From the NCBI GenBank assembly GCA_900473205.1, contig UCLB01000018.1, positions 48,584 through 112,583 of the forward strand: a DNA stretch of 64,000 bases, read 5' to 3'. The notes under the pieces were generated by a model that worked only from the letters and a program-made list of their open reading frames with translations, was not told the origin of the DNA and searched no databases. Position numbers and translations under genes: made by a program. The DNA is from Hyphomicrobiales bacterium (lineage in GTDB: Bacteria > Pseudomonadota > Alphaproteobacteria > Rhizobiales > Rhizobiaceae). Of this stretch, positions 17,566 through 27,439 are shown in pieces (positions within the stretch are counted from its first letter, which is position 1; each line of letters starts with the position of its first letter).

Positions 17566-18639
17566 TTACTGCGGCAGCTTGTCGTCTACGCCTGCGACGT
17601 AGAAGTTCAGGCCGAGAAGAACCTTGTCTTCAGCCTTTTCGCCAGCCTTCAGCCACTCCGAACCGTCCTGCTTCTTGATCGGGCCGGTGAAGGGGTGCAA
17701 CTCGCCGGACTTGATCTTGGCTTCGGTCTCCTCAGCCATCTTCTTCACGTCATCTGGCATGTTGGTGTAAGGCGCCATGGTGAGAATGCCGTCTTTCAGG
17801 CCGTCCCAGATCGATTCGGACTTCCATGTGCCATCCAGAAGCGCCTGTGTGCGCTTGATGTAATAAGCACCCCAGGTATCAACGATGGCCGTCATCTGCG
17901 TGTTCGGACCCGCCTTGATCATGTCGGAAGCCTGACCGAAAGCCTTGATGCCGCGCTCTGCAGCAACCTGCATCGGGGCGGTGGTGTCGGTGTGCTGAGT
18001 CAGAATATCGACGCCCTGATCGATCAACGCCTTGGCGGCATCGGCTTCCTTGCCGGGGTCAAACCATGTGTTGGCCCAGACGACCTTGACCTTGAATTCA
18101 GGGTTTACGGACTGTGCGCCGAGAACGAAGGCGTCGATGCCCATCACGACTTCAGGGATCGGGAAGGATGCGATGTAGCCAGCAACGCCCTTCTTCGACA
18201 TCTTGGCTGCGATCTGGCCCTGAATGTAGCGGCCTTCATAGAAGCGCGAATTGTAGGTCGCGAGGTTCTCGGCGTTCTTGAAGCCGGTCGCGTGTTCGAA
18301 CTTCACCTTCGGGAACTTCTGGGCAACCTTGACGGTGGCATCCATGAAGCCGAACGACGTTGTGTAGATCAGTTCGCAGCCGGAACGGGCCATACGCTCG
18401 ATGGCGCGCTCGGCATCGGGACCCTCAGGGACGCTTTCGAGGTAAGGCGTTTCGATCTTGTCGCCGAAATGCTTCTGCAATTCCTGACGGCCGATGTCGT
18501 GCGCCTGCGTCCAGCCGCCATCGGTCTTGGTGCCGACATAGACGAAGCAGACCTTCTTGGCGTCTGCGGCCTGCGCGGCGGGAACCACGCCGACGATGGC
18601 GGCGGCCGAGGCGGCCAGTGCGATGATGAGTTTCTTCAT
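17566..18639 (-). CDS. BMP-family ABC transporter substrate-binding protein
   Basis: Periplasmic binding protein of 357 residues of the BMP/PnrA-like group, which binds purine nucleosides in characterised members. Signal peptide residues 1-24 end in AAQA. The mature N terminus has FVYVGTKTDGGWTQAHD, the usual ligand-pocket start of the family, and a W-G-A-Y-Y motif near residue 245. It is the last gene of a four-gene operon after the ATPase and two permeases, with 36 bp to the preceding permease, and is followed by a terminator. The nucleoside specificity is family inference. Confidence 0.9.
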   Translation of the reverse strand: MKKLIIALAASAAAIVGVVPAAQAADAKKVCFVYVGTKTDGGWTQAHDIGRQELQKHFGDKIETPYLESVPEGPDAERAIERMARSGCELIYTTSFGFMDATVKVAQKFPKVKFEHATGFKNAENLATYNSRFYEGRYIQGQIAAKMSKKGVAGYIASFPIPEVVMGIDAFVLGAQSVNPEFKVKVVWANTWFDPGKEADAAKALIDQGVDILTQHTDTTAPMQVAAERGIKAFGQASDMIKAGPNTQMTAIVDTWGAYYIKRTQALLDGTWKSESIWDGLKDGILTMAPYTNMPDDVKKMAEETEAKIKSGELHPFTGPIKKQDGSEWLKAGEKAEDKVLLGLNFYVAGVDDKLPQ

Positions 18640-18675
18640 TTTTACCCCTGCTTGGTTAGGCGTGAACCTGGTTTT

Positions 18676-19599
18676 TTAGCGGTCCGGCACGAACGGTTTG
18701 CCGAGCGATGCCGGTGTATTGATCAGCGTTGTACGACGATTATGGGAGATGATGATGAGGACCACAATAGTCGCTATGTAAGGCATTGCTGAAAGAAGTT
18801 GGGAAGGCACACCGATGCCGAGAGCCTGCGCGTGCAGCTGGCCGATGGTGACGGCCCCGAAGAGATATCCGCCCGCCAGAACCCGCCATGGCCGCCAGGA
18901 GGCAAACACCACCAGCGCCAGCGCAATCCAGCCGCGCCCGGCAGACATATTTTCCACCCATTGCGGCGTATAGACCAGCGACAGCTGCGCCCCGGCGAGA
19001 CCTGCACAAGCACCGCCGAACATGACGGCGAGATAGCGTGTGCGGATGACATTGATCCCGAGAGCGTGGGCAGAGCCGTGATTATCGCCAATGGCGCGGA
19101 TTTTCAGGCCCGTGCGGCTTTTGAACAGAAACCAGCCAATGCCGATGACGAGCGCAATCGACATGTAGAAAATCAGATCCTGCCGGAACAAGGCTGGCCC
19201 GATCACTGGAATCTCTGACAGAACCGGAAAGACGATGGGCGGCAGCTTGACGCCGGGCAGGCCGACGAAGCTCTCGCCCAGCATGCCGGACACGCCAAGC
19301 CCGAGAATGGTCAGCGCCAGCCCCGTCGCCACCTGATTGGTGACGAGCGTCAGCGTCAGGAAACCGAAGAGCAGCGAGAAGACGGCTCCAGCCGCGATGC
19401 CCGCTACGATGCCGATATAGGGCGAACCGGTGATGTGGGCGGCAGCAAAGGCGCAGACCGCACCCATGATCATCATGCCTTCGACACCGAGGTTCAGCAC
19501 GCCTGCACGCTCCGTCACCAGTTCCCCAAGAGCGGCGATGACCAGCGGTGTGGCGGCGGTGATGACGGTGAGAAGGATCGCCTGAAACATATCCATCAT
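18676..19599 (-). CDS. ABC transporter permease, BMP/nucleoside type
   Basis: Inner-membrane permease of 307 residues with about eight to nine membrane segments, of the BPD_transp_2 class. It has the conserved N-terminal stretch GELVTERAGVLNLGVEGMM and a cytoplasmic coupling region around RAIGDNHGSAHALGI. Its ATG overlaps the stop of the other permease gene by 4 bases (ATGA), so the two are translationally coupled and likely form a heterodimeric channel. Confidence 0.92.
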   Translation of the reverse strand: MMDMFQAILLTVITAATPLVIAALGELVTERAGVLNLGVEGMMIMGAVCAFAAAHITGSPYIGIVAGIAAGAVFSLLFGFLTLTLVTNQVATGLALTILGLGVSGMLGESFVGLPGVKLPPIVFPVLSEIPVIGPALFRQDLIFYMSIALVIGIGWFLFKSRTGLKIRAIGDNHGSAHALGINVIRTRYLAVMFGGACAGLAGAQLSLVYTPQWVENMSAGRGWIALALVVFASWRPWRVLAGGYLFGAVTIGQLHAQALGIGVPSQLLSAMPYIATIVVLIIISHNRRTTLINTPASLGKPFVPDR

Positions 19600-20684
19600 G
19601 CGGCTCCTTCACTGCTGCTACCGCGCCCGAAACGGATGCGGATCTTGTAGATGATCAGCGTATCGCAGGAGAGCACGAAGAACAGCATCAACCCCTGAAA
19701 CACGCGCGTGACCTTATCGGACACACCGATGGAAAGCTGCGCCGCCTCGCCACCGAGATAGGTCAGCGCCAGCACGAAACCCGACGCGATGATGCCCAGA
19801 GGGTTCAAGCGGCCCAGAAAGGCAACGATGATAGCGGTAAAGCCGTAGCCGGGCGAAATGGATGGCTGCAAATGGCCGATGGAGCCGGAGACTTCCGAAA
19901 TACCGGCAAGCCCCGCCAGCGCACCTGACAGAACCAGCGAAAACCACACCATGCCGCGAGAGGAGAAACCGGCAAAGCGCCCTGCCCGTGGTGACTGGCC
20001 AAGCACGGTGACCTGAAATCCCCGCAGCATGAAGCGCATCATGAACCACAGCGCGATGGCAGCGATGATGGCAAAGACGATACCCCAATGGGCGCGACCG
20101 GATTCCAGAATTTCCGGCAGCACGGCGCTTTCGTTGAAGGCTGTTGTCTGCGGGAAATTATAGCCCGCAGGATCACGCCAGATGCCCCGCGTCAGCCAGT
20201 CCAGAAACAGTTGCGCGACATAGACCAGCATCAGACTGGTCAGAATTTCATTGGTGTTGAAACGCGTTTTGAGCAGCGCCGGAATGCCCGCATAGAGCGC
20301 ACCACCCGCAGCCCCCATGATGAGCATCAGCGGCAGGATCATTGGTGATTGCCACTGCGGATAGAGCACCGGCAGAATGGAGCCGGTGATGGCTCCGATG
20401 GTGAACTGCCCTTCGGCCCCGATATTCCAGTTGTTGGACCGATAGCAGATCGACAGGCCGACCGCGATCAGGATCAACGGTGCCGCTTTGATCGCGAGCT
20501 CATGCAGCGACCAGACTTCCAGCAGCGGATCGACGAAGAAGCTGTAGAGCGCGCTGAACGGGTTCTTGCCCAACAGCGCAAACATGATGGCCCCGAAGAC
20601 CAGCGTCAGGAACAGCGCCAGCAGAGGCGACAGAATGGCGAAGAGGTTGGAAACGCCGGTGCGTTTTTCGAGCTCAATGCGCAT
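19596..20684 (-). CDS. ABC transporter permease, BMP/nucleoside type
   Basis: Second inner-membrane permease, 362 residues from ATG 20684. An N-terminal helix plus the BPD_transp_2 core includes RSNNWNIGAEGQF, the family's conserved first-domain signature, and a coupling segment near GQSPRAGRFAGFSS. The start is taken at MRIELEKRTG; a longer frame to 20717 runs into the ATPase gene. It overlaps the end of the ATPase gene by 11 bp and the next permease by 4 bp, a tightly coupled operon. Confidence 0.91.
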   Translation of the reverse strand: MRIELEKRTGVSNLFAILSPLLALFLTLVFGAIMFALLGKNPFSALYSFFVDPLLEVWSLHELAIKAAPLILIAVGLSICYRSNNWNIGAEGQFTIGAITGSILPVLYPQWQSPMILPLMLIMGAAGGALYAGIPALLKTRFNTNEILTSLMLVYVAQLFLDWLTRGIWRDPAGYNFPQTTAFNESAVLPEILESGRAHWGIVFAIIAAIALWFMMRFMLRGFQVTVLGQSPRAGRFAGFSSRGMVWFSLVLSGALAGLAGISEVSGSIGHLQPSISPGYGFTAIIVAFLGRLNPLGIIASGFVLALTYLGGEAAQLSIGVSDKVTRVFQGLMLFFVLSCDTLIIYKIRIRFGRGSSSEGAA

Positions 20685-22218
20685 GGGCAACGGCCTCCGC
20701 ATGTCCCGCGTGAACACCGCCCATTAGAAGTCCGATCTTTTCACGATTCATTTCACCAGCCGGATAAGACTGCGACAGACGCCCATCAGAGATGACAGCG
20801 ATGCTGGAGGCGACTTCAAAGATTTCATCCAGATCCTGACTGATGACGATTACAGCCGAACCGGCCTTGGCGAGATCGACCAATGCCTGACGAATGCGGC
20901 TTGCGGCACCGGCATCCACGCCCCATGTCGGCTGATTGACGACCAGCACGGATGGCTGGCGATCCAGCTCACGCCCGACGATGAATTTTTGCAGGTTTCC
21001 GCCAGAGAGTGATCCGGCCAGCGGATCATCCCCGCTTTTGCGAACATCCATGGAGGCAGAAATACGCTTGGCAGCGTTCTTGATGGTAGAACTGCGGATG
21101 ACCTTCAGGAAACCGCCGCTGAGGAAGGCTTTTCTGTCGGAGCGGCAGCGGGCCAGCAGCAGATTGTCGGATAGTGTCATGGTCGGCACGGCGGCGTGGC
21201 CGTGGCGCTCCTCCGGCACAAAACCGGCACCCAGCAGGCGGCGGCCATTGATGCCCATGCGCCCCACCGGCTTGCCGCGCAGGAAGATCGAGGCGTCCTT
21301 TGCCACCGGATATTCGCCAGAGAGAGCATCGAACAATTCCCCCTGCCCGTTACCGGCAACACCGGCAATGGCCAGAACCTCGCCGGCGCGAACCTTCATG
21401 GAGATGTCTTTGAGAGAAACGGCAAAGGGTGTGCGGGCCGCAACGGAAAGACCGATCATTTCCACGCTGACATCACCGATAGTGCAGGTGTCATCCCGCT
21501 GAATGCCCGCGACATCCGAACCCACCATCATGCGCGCCAGCGAAGACGGCGTCTCCTTGCGCGGATCGCAAGCGCCCGTTACTTCGCCATGGCGCAGCAC
21601 GGTTGCGCGGTCGCAGATGCGCTGCACCTCTTCCAGACGGTGGCTGATGTAAAGAACCGAACGTCCCTCGGACTTCAGCTTCGCCAGCGTTTCGAACAGC
21701 CGGTCGGCCTCCTGCGGCGTCAGCACGGAGGTCGGCTCGTCAAGAATGATGAGCTGCGGGTTTTGCAGCAGCGCACGCACGATTTCGATGCGCTGGCGCT
21801 CGCCTACGGACAAGTCGGCGACATGCGCGTAAGGATCGAGCGGCAGGCCGTAAGCCTTGGAAAGCGCTTCGGCCTCGCGGGCAATTTCTTTCAGCGAAAT
21901 CTTCGGGTCCAGTGACAGCGCGATGTTTTCGGCAACCGTCAGGGCTTCGAACAGTGAGAAATGCTGGAAGACCATGCCGATGCCAAGCTTGCGCGCTTCA
22001 CCCGGCGAAGCGATGCGAACCGGCTCACCCTTCCACAGGATTTCCCCTGCGGATGGTTCAAGCACACCGAACAGCATTTTGACCAGAGTGGATTTTCCAG
22101 CGCCGTTCTCACCCAGCAGCGCATGAATTTCCCCGGGCGCAATGTCGAGATCGATCGCATTGCAAGCGCCGAATGTTCCAAACAGCTTGGTCAGCTGGCG
22201 AACGGACAATAGAGGCAT
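20674..22218 (-). CDS. ABC transporter ATP-binding protein with two ABC domains
   Basis: Cytoplasmic ATPase of 514 residues with two tandem nucleotide-binding domains, as in sugar and nucleoside importers of the carbohydrate-type-2 class. Domain 1 has Walker A GENGAGKST, signature LSVGERQRIEI and Walker B LIILDEPTS. Domain 2 has the usual degenerate Walker A (AGVAGNGQGELF) and signature SLSGGNLQKFIVGRE. ATG 22218 (MPLLSVRQL) is chosen over the longer frame from 22275. It is the first gene of the operon, so the promoter should lie in the 195 bp between it and pcs. Confidence 0.93.
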   Translation of the reverse strand: MPLLSVRQLTKLFGTFGACNAIDLDIAPGEIHALLGENGAGKSTLVKMLFGVLEPSAGEILWKGEPVRIASPGEARKLGIGMVFQHFSLFEALTVAENIALSLDPKISLKEIAREAEALSKAYGLPLDPYAHVADLSVGERQRIEIVRALLQNPQLIILDEPTSVLTPQEADRLFETLAKLKSEGRSVLYISHRLEEVQRICDRATVLRHGEVTGACDPRKETPSSLARMMVGSDVAGIQRDDTCTIGDVSVEMIGLSVAARTPFAVSLKDISMKVRAGEVLAIAGVAGNGQGELFDALSGEYPVAKDASIFLRGKPVGRMGINGRRLLGAGFVPEERHGHAAVPTMTLSDNLLLARCRSDRKAFLSGGFLKVIRSSTIKNAAKRISASMDVRKSGDDPLAGSLSGGNLQKFIVGRELDRQPSVLVVNQPTWGVDAGAASRIRQALVDLAKAGSAVIVISQDLDEIFEVASSIAVISDGRLSQSYPAGEMNREKIGLLMGGVHAGHAEAVAHAH

Positions 22219-22413
22219 GGCCCCAGACGTCACCGATCCCGTCACCTGTTCCCCTTTTCCAACCCGCCGCCGCACTTTCTTCGAAGTGTTGAACGACTGG
22301 ATCGATAACGATGCACTAAATTTGGGCAGTGCCCTTAATCGATACTAAATACCGGTTTTATTGCCGCGCACAACTCTAAAAGACGTTCGAACGAAGGTTT
22401 TGAACGACTGACG

Positions 22414-23139
22414 TTAACGCGCACCAAGCGATGGGAAAAGCTGCATGATGCCACCGATGCAATAGAGATAGATGCCGGTGATCACGACGCCCGCAACGAC
22501 CCAATCCGGCGAGGCAAAATGCAGCAGCAGCGCATATCCACTCAACACACACCAGGCCAGGAATACAGCCATATTCAACCACCGCAGGCGCTTGACGCGC
22601 ACCGGATGCAGAAAATTGATATTCAGGAAGGTCAGGACCACCGAAATCGTCACGACAATCATCGCGGTCGTCGCGCTGGCATCGATGACGAAGAGCGTGA
22701 AGACCACCATGTTCCACACGACAGGAAAGCCCGAGAAGAAATACTCATCCGTCTTCATGCCCATATCGGCATAATAAATGGCGCTGGACACCACGATCAT
22801 GCCCGCAGCCACGAAGGACCATGGCTCGCCGATCATGCCGCTTTGATACAACGCGAAGGCAGGCAGCAGGACATAGGTCACGTAGTCAATGATGTTGTCC
22901 AGCGTATCGCCAGACCAGTTCGGCAGCACTTCCTTCACCCGCACCTTGCGGGCAATGGGACCGTCGATACCATCGACGGCAAGCGCCAGACCCAGCCACC
23001 AGAACATATCGACAAAGCGGTGTTCGGCAGCAGCAACGACACCCAGAAAGGCAAGAAAAGAGCCGGAGGCAGTGAGAATGTGGACCGAAAAGGCCCGCAT
23101 TTCGGCATAGGGCACGCGCTTGTATTTGAATATTTTCAT
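22414..23139 (-). CDS. pcs: phosphatidylcholine synthase
   Basis: Inner-membrane enzyme of 241 residues that condenses CDP-diacylglycerol with choline to make phosphatidylcholine (EC 2.7.8.24), a pathway found in Rhizobiaceae and other host-associated bacteria. The CDP-alcohol phosphotransferase motif is visible as DGIDGPIARKVR followed by SGDTLDNIIDY, with the metal-binding aspartates. About seven or eight membrane segments. ATG 23139 (MKIFKYKRVPYAEMRAF) is chosen because conservation begins there; the frame extends to 23214 without family features. Divergent from the UbiH-type gene. Confidence 0.93.
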   Translation of the reverse strand: MKIFKYKRVPYAEMRAFSVHILTASGSFLAFLGVVAAAEHRFVDMFWWLGLALAVDGIDGPIARKVRVKEVLPNWSGDTLDNIIDYVTYVLLPAFALYQSGMIGEPWSFVAAGMIVVSSAIYYADMGMKTDEYFFSGFPVVWNMVVFTLFVIDASATTAMIVVTISVVLTFLNINFLHPVRVKRLRWLNMAVFLAWCVLSGYALLLHFASPDWVVAGVVITGIYLYCIGGIMQLFPSLGAR

Positions 23140-23350
23140 AAGCAGCGCAGACGCCTCACTCTTTATCTGGTCAGTCCCTCCGGTATGCGACCATTCACCG
23201 CTGTTTGCAACCATTCCTCAGGGCTTATCCTAGGACTAATATTGATTTTACATCAGCATCATGGCCAGCACGCCACATCTGCCTTCTGGATTTGGCCGGG
23301 CTAAACGCTTATGTTCGCAGTCAGATTTGCGCGTGAAGTGGAATGGAACG

Positions 23351-24565
23351 ATGAAAAACGTCGAGATCGCTATCGTTGGTGCGGGCCTTGCTGGCCAGAT
23401 TGCCGCCATTGCCCTTGCGCGCTCAGGCCGCAGCGTCGCGCTAATTGCCCCGAAAACCGACAAGGTGGACAAGCGCACCACGGCACTGATGGATCAATCC
23501 ATCCGCTTTCTCGACCGCCTCGGACTCTGGTCGAAGATCGAGCCTTCCGCCGCCAAGCTCTCCACCATGCAGATCATCGATGGCACCGACCGCCTGCTGC
23601 GCGCGCCGACGGTCGCGTTCCGCTCCTCCGAAATCGGCCTCCCCGCCTTTGGCTGGAACATGCCGAATGAGGCGCTGCTGAAGGCGCTTGGCGAAGCGGT
23701 CTCGCAGGAAAACAACATCACACTCATCGATGGCGTGGCCGAAACCATCGACATCGGCGAACATGACGCAACCATCACGCTTGATCATGGCGAGCAGATT
23801 TCCGCAAATTTCCTGATTGGCGCTGACGGTCGCAAATCCAAAGTGCGCGATGTCGCCAATATCGGCGTGCGCTCTTGGTCCTATCCTCAGACGGCGCTGG
23901 TTTTGAACTTCGCCCACACCCGCCCGCACGGCAATGTCTCGACTGAGTTTCACACGCCGACTGGCCCCTTCACGCAGGTGCCGCTGAACGGCAACCGCTC
24001 CAGCCTTGTCTGGGTAGTGACGCCGGAACAGGCAGCTGACTTCGCCGCACTGCCGCTGGAGGAACTGAGCCAACGCGTGGAAGAGCGCATGCAATCCATG
24101 CTCGGCTCCGTCACCGTGGAAGACGACGTGCAGACATGGCCGCTGTCCAGCATGACGGCGCACCGCTTCGGTAAGGGCCGCGTGGCGCTGATTGGCGAAG
24201 CAGGCCACGGCTTTCCGCCCATCGGCGCACAAGGCCTGAATCTGAGCCTGCGTGACATCATTGTCCTGACCGAATTGCTCGGCACCCTGACGGGCGGGCC
24301 TATTCCATCGGATGCCGGTGCGAAATTCGACCGCCGTCGCCGCGCCGATGTGGTGAGCCGTACCCTTAGCGTTGATCTCCTCAACCGCTCGCTTCTGTCA
24401 GGCTTCCTGCCAATGCAGGTGGCGCGTGCTGCCGGTCTGCACGTGCTGTCCAACGTCGCGCCGTTGCGCGGTCTGGTCATGCGCGAAGGCATCGAGCCCG
24501 GTCGTGGACTGAAGGCGCTGCCTTCGCTTCTGGTCGGCAGCCTCAGACGCTCATGGAACGGATGA
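23351..24565 (+). CDS. UbiH-family FAD-dependent hydroxylase
   Basis: Flavoprotein monooxygenase of 404 residues, probably for ubiquinone ring hydroxylation. The N-terminal dinucleotide fold reads IVGAGLAGQIAAIALARSG; the DG motif region is LIGADGRKSKVR; the FAD-ribityl motif is VALIGEAGHGFPPIGAQGLNLSL. This is the UbiH/UbiF/UbiL family; which ring position it acts on cannot be read from the sequence. ATG 23351 is chosen because the Rossmann fold begins six residues later; the in-frame leader from 23261 is not conserved-looking. Its 3' end overlaps the convergent AEC gene by 23 bp. Confidence 0.88.
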   Translation: MKNVEIAIVGAGLAGQIAAIALARSGRSVALIAPKTDKVDKRTTALMDQSIRFLDRLGLWSKIEPSAAKLSTMQIIDGTDRLLRAPTVAFRSSEIGLPAFGWNMPNEALLKALGEAVSQENNITLIDGVAETIDIGEHDATITLDHGEQISANFLIGADGRKSKVRDVANIGVRSWSYPQTALVLNFAHTRPHGNVSTEFHTPTGPFTQVPLNGNRSSLVWVVTPEQAADFAALPLEELSQRVEERMQSMLGSVTVEDDVQTWPLSSMTAHRFGKGRVALIGEAGHGFPPIGAQGLNLSLRDIIVLTELLGTLTGGPIPSDAGAKFDRRRRADVVSRTLSVDLLNRSLLSGFLPMQVARAAGLHVLSNVAPLRGLVMREGIEPGRGLKALPSLLVGSLRRSWNG

Positions 24566-25487
24566 CGTAAAGCACCAGCGAAACGGTGAAGACCGAAAGC
24601 ACGGTTGAGATCAGGATCGTAGCCGACGCCCGCTCCTGCCAGACCTGATATTGCTGACCGATAACGAACACATTCGTCGCAGTCGGCAAGGCGGCCAGCA
24701 GCACCGCCGTCGAGACCCAGATCGGGTCGAACGAACCGAACGACGACAGAATGGCATAGGCCAGAAGCGGGTGCAGAAGAAGTTTGGCCGGAACGATATA
24801 GCTGATCTCCACCGGCACGCGCTTCAAAGGCCGCAAAGCCAGCGTCACACCCATGGCAAACAGGGCGCAGGGTGCTGCCGACTGCGCCAAATAATCCACC
24901 AACTGTTGCACCGGCTGCGGTGGTTGCCACGCGATGACAGCGGCCAGAAACCCGGCAATCACCGAGAGAATGAACGGATGCGTCAGCACCTTCTTTCCCA
25001 CATCTCCCGCCAGCCTTAGCGGTGAACGCTTGTCTCCACCGGCCACCGCCATCAGCGCCGGTGCGGTGATGAAGTGCATGGCATTCTCCAGACAAACGAT
25101 CAGCGCCACCGGCACCGCCGCCCGCTCCCCGAAAGCCAGCAGCGCCAGCCCCGGACCCATATAGCCGATATTGCCGTAGCTTCCCGCAAAGCTCTGGATC
25201 GTCACATCGGCCAGATTGTTGCGGCGGATGACGTAACCAATGACGAACAGCAAGGCGAAAATGCTGTAGGTCGCCAACAGGCTGAGGCCCACGAAATCCA
25301 TCCGCGCCAATTGCTCCACGGGCGTCTTGGCAACCAGCTTGAAGAACAGCGCGGGCAGAGCGGCATAGATGATGAAGGTGTTCAGCCAGCCCATCGCTTC
25401 GGCAGGCTGTCTGGTAACGCGCCCGGCCAGAAAGCCGATGAAGATCAGCCCGAAAAACGGAAACAGCAATCCGGCGATGTCGGCCAT
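24543..25487 (-). CDS. AEC-family (auxin efflux carrier) transporter
   Basis: Inner-membrane carrier of 314 residues with about ten membrane helices in two inverted halves, the Mem_trans/AEC family that includes malonate and other anion carriers. Substrate unknown. Residues with the helix-breaking pattern GYMGPGLALLAFGE near the middle are typical of the first crossover. ATG 25487 is preceded by GAGGGGGGAG. Convergent with the UbiH-type gene (23-bp overlap), and its promoter lies next to the end of ccdA. Confidence 0.85.
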   Translation of the reverse strand: MADIAGLLFPFFGLIFIGFLAGRVTRQPAEAMGWLNTFIIYAALPALFFKLVAKTPVEQLARMDFVGLSLLATYSIFALLFVIGYVIRRNNLADVTIQSFAGSYGNIGYMGPGLALLAFGERAAVPVALIVCLENAMHFITAPALMAVAGGDKRSPLRLAGDVGKKVLTHPFILSVIAGFLAAVIAWQPPQPVQQLVDYLAQSAAPCALFAMGVTLALRPLKRVPVEISYIVPAKLLLHPLLAYAILSSFGSFDPIWVSTAVLLAALPTATNVFVIGQQYQVWQERASATILISTVLSVFTVSLVLYVIRSMSV

Positions 25488-25524
25488 GGCTCCCCCCTCA
25501 CCCAATGCGATGCCCCGGCAGCGT

Positions 25525-26271
25525 TTAGCCGATTTGCATGAGGATTGGAAAGCTTTCCTGAAACCAGATCGCCACATTGGTGATGAAACCGGACATGAAG
25601 GCAACGCCGGTGAGAATGAGAAGCACGCCCATGGCCTTTTCCACGACACCAAGATGGCGGCGGAAGCGCGTCAGAAAGCGCATGAAGCTTCCCGAAAAGG
25701 CAGCGGCGATCCAGAAGGGTATTGCAAGGCCAGCCGAATAAACCGCAAGAAGCATCGCGCCATCGCCCACCGTTTCCCGCGATGCGGCAACGCCGAGGAT
25801 GGCACCCAGCACCGGCCCGATGCAGGGCGTCCAGCCGAAGGCAAAGGCAAGACCCATCACATAAGCGCCGGAAAGCGTCGCAGGCTTACCACCGCTCTGA
25901 AACCGCGCCTCGCGCGAAAACAGGCCGATTCGGAACACGCCGAGAAAATTCAAGCCCATCAGAATGATGATGAAGCCGCCGATCTTGGCCAGAATATCGA
26001 GATTTTGGCGCAGCACCATGCCGATGCTGGATGCACCAGCACCCAGCGCCACGAAAACCGTCGCAAATCCCAGCGTGAAAAACAGCGCTGCTAACATGAC
26101 CGCTTTGCGCACCTGCGGCTTTGCCTCGTAACGCTCATCCCGAAACTGCTCGACGGAAATGCCCGCCATATAACAGAGATAAGGCGGCACCAGCGGCAGC
26201 ACGCAAGGCGACAGAAACGACAGGGCTCCCGCCAGAAGCGCTGTGAAAAGGGATATATCGGCGATGGACAA
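25525..26271 (-). CDS. ccdA: cytochrome c biogenesis protein CcdA
   Basis: Inner-membrane electron carrier of 248 residues that passes reducing equivalents from thioredoxin to periplasmic thiol proteins for cytochrome c maturation. Six membrane helices; the paired redox cysteines are seen in SFLSPCVLPLVPPYLCY (helix 1) and WTPCIGPVLGA (helix 4). The start is TTG at 26271, with GGAG about 7 nt upstream; no in-frame ATG lies before the first conserved helix. Stands alone between the AEC gene and tRNA-Lys. Confidence 0.9.
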   Translation of the reverse strand: MSIADISLFTALLAGALSFLSPCVLPLVPPYLCYMAGISVEQFRDERYEAKPQVRKAVMLAALFFTLGFATVFVALGAGASSIGMVLRQNLDILAKIGGFIIILMGLNFLGVFRIGLFSREARFQSGGKPATLSGAYVMGLAFAFGWTPCIGPVLGAILGVAASRETVGDGAMLLAVYSAGLAIPFWIAAAFSGSFMRFLTRFRRHLGVVEKAMGVLLILTGVAFMSGFITNVAIWFQESFPILMQIG

Positions 26272-26544
26272 GGCAGGACTCCGCTACATTTCGAAACGCA
26301 TTTAACGCCGCCAACCCCTTGCGACCAATCACCTTTTTGTATCAGCGACAAAAAAACGCGGGAAGGTGAAATATTCCTGTTTTTATGGGTTGACCGCAGA
26401 CCTGCCCCTCCCTATGTTCCGCCCACTTCCGAAGGGCGCTTCGCCGCCAACCGGGATAAGCGCAATTCTGCCAATACGGCAACTGAACCGAAACACATGC
26501 TGTGTGTTGATACGTCAGTGAAACGCGCAGGACGAAAATGGTGA

Positions 26545-26620
26545 GAGAGGCTAGCTCAGCTGGTAGAGCAGCGCACTTTTAATGCGCGGGTCGTGGGTTC
26601 GAGTCCCACGCCTCTCACCA
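26545..26620 (+). tRNA. tRNA-Lys (anticodon TTT)
   Basis: A 76-nt cloverleaf: acceptor GAGAGGC paired with GCCTCTC, discriminator A and encoded CCA; anticodon stem GCGCA/TGCGC with loop CTTTTAA, giving anticodon TTT; T arm GTGGG-TTCGAGT-CCCAC. No integration scar is seen at its 3' end. Confidence 0.97.
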
Positions 26621-26935
26621 CTCCCCTCCCAATCGGCACTTTATTTTTTCGCATCGTCTTATCGGCATTTATCGCTGATCATTCAGGCAAAACGAACGTC
26701 AGATGGCGCAAGCGTTAGGCTTGGCGTGTTGTTAGCAGTACCCTCTAGGCGCTCTTCGCCGCATGCTGAAGGTGGAAGTCACACCACCAGCGCACCAACC
26801 GTCCTACTATATGCTCGGTGGGAACAGCACGGAATTGCCAAAGCCCACGTTGGACACGGCTCCAGACAACGATCAATTGATAGCTAGAGAAGCACGGAAG
26901 AACCTCGACGCTGGGCTCCTGGATCACCCGCGTGC
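26621..26935. other. intergenic region, no gene seen
   Basis: These 315 bp between tRNA-Lys and the end of sufA hold only short frames with no recognisable protein pattern. A T-rich stretch at about 26640-26650 follows the tRNA but has no hairpin. The composition suggests a decayed sequence, but I cannot name a parent. Confidence 0.4.
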
Positions 26936-27328
26936 TCAGGCGCCCGCGCCAGCCTCTTCCCGCTGCTTAGCAAGAACGGCCAAGTCTGCCGGTTTCAGCT
27001 CGACGGATTCGCCGCAGCCGCAGGCAGATGTCTGGTTGGGGTTGCTGAAGGTGAAGCCGGAGCGGAGTTTGGTGGTTTCGAAGTCCATCTGGGTGCCCAG
27101 CAGGTAAAGCACAGCGGAAGGCTCTACCCAAACCTTGGCGTCCTGGAACTCTACCAGATCGTCCTTGGCATTCGGCTCCGTCACGAGGTCGATGGTGTAT
27201 TCCATCCCCGCGCAGCCGCCCTTCTTGATTCCGACACGAAGGCCTTTTGCCTCTGGGCCGGAATTTGCGACGATTGCTTTGACGCGGGAGGCGGCAGCGT
27301 CGGTTACGGTCATAATGGCAAAGCCCAT
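26936..27328 (-). CDS. sufA: A-type iron-sulfur carrier SufA
   Basis: Cytoplasmic A-type carrier of 130 residues that accepts clusters from the SufBCD scaffold and delivers them to apoproteins. The three family cysteines are present: one in KKGGCAGMEY and two in SACGCGESV near the C terminus. ATG 27328 with AAGGAG 10 nt upstream is preferred; a TTG at 27349 is in frame but places that AAGGAG inside the gene. An Ala/Glu-rich tail extends beyond the usual C-x-C end. Last gene of the suf operon. Confidence 0.92.
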   Translation of the reverse strand: MGFAIMTVTDAAASRVKAIVANSGPEAKGLRVGIKKGGCAGMEYTIDLVTEPNAKDDLVEFQDAKVWVEPSAVLYLLGTQMDFETTKLRSGFTFSNPNQTSACGCGESVELKPADLAVLAKQREEAGAGA

Positions 27329-27439
27329 GGGCTCATTCTCCTTCGACAATCGGGTTCAAGGCCCGATGCTTCATGGTCTTGAATCTAGTCCTACCGCGAC
27401 GCGGTATCAATAGGCACGTCCCTTAAAGACGCGGCAGTA

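Noticed and set aside
17500-18792. 430-codon open frame antisense to the BMP gene
   Set aside because: Shadow frame; it also runs through repeats and across the gene boundary.
26582-27107. Open frames overlapping the tRNA-Lys end and the sufA gene
   Set aside because: They start inside the tRNA or run antisense to sufA and show no family features.
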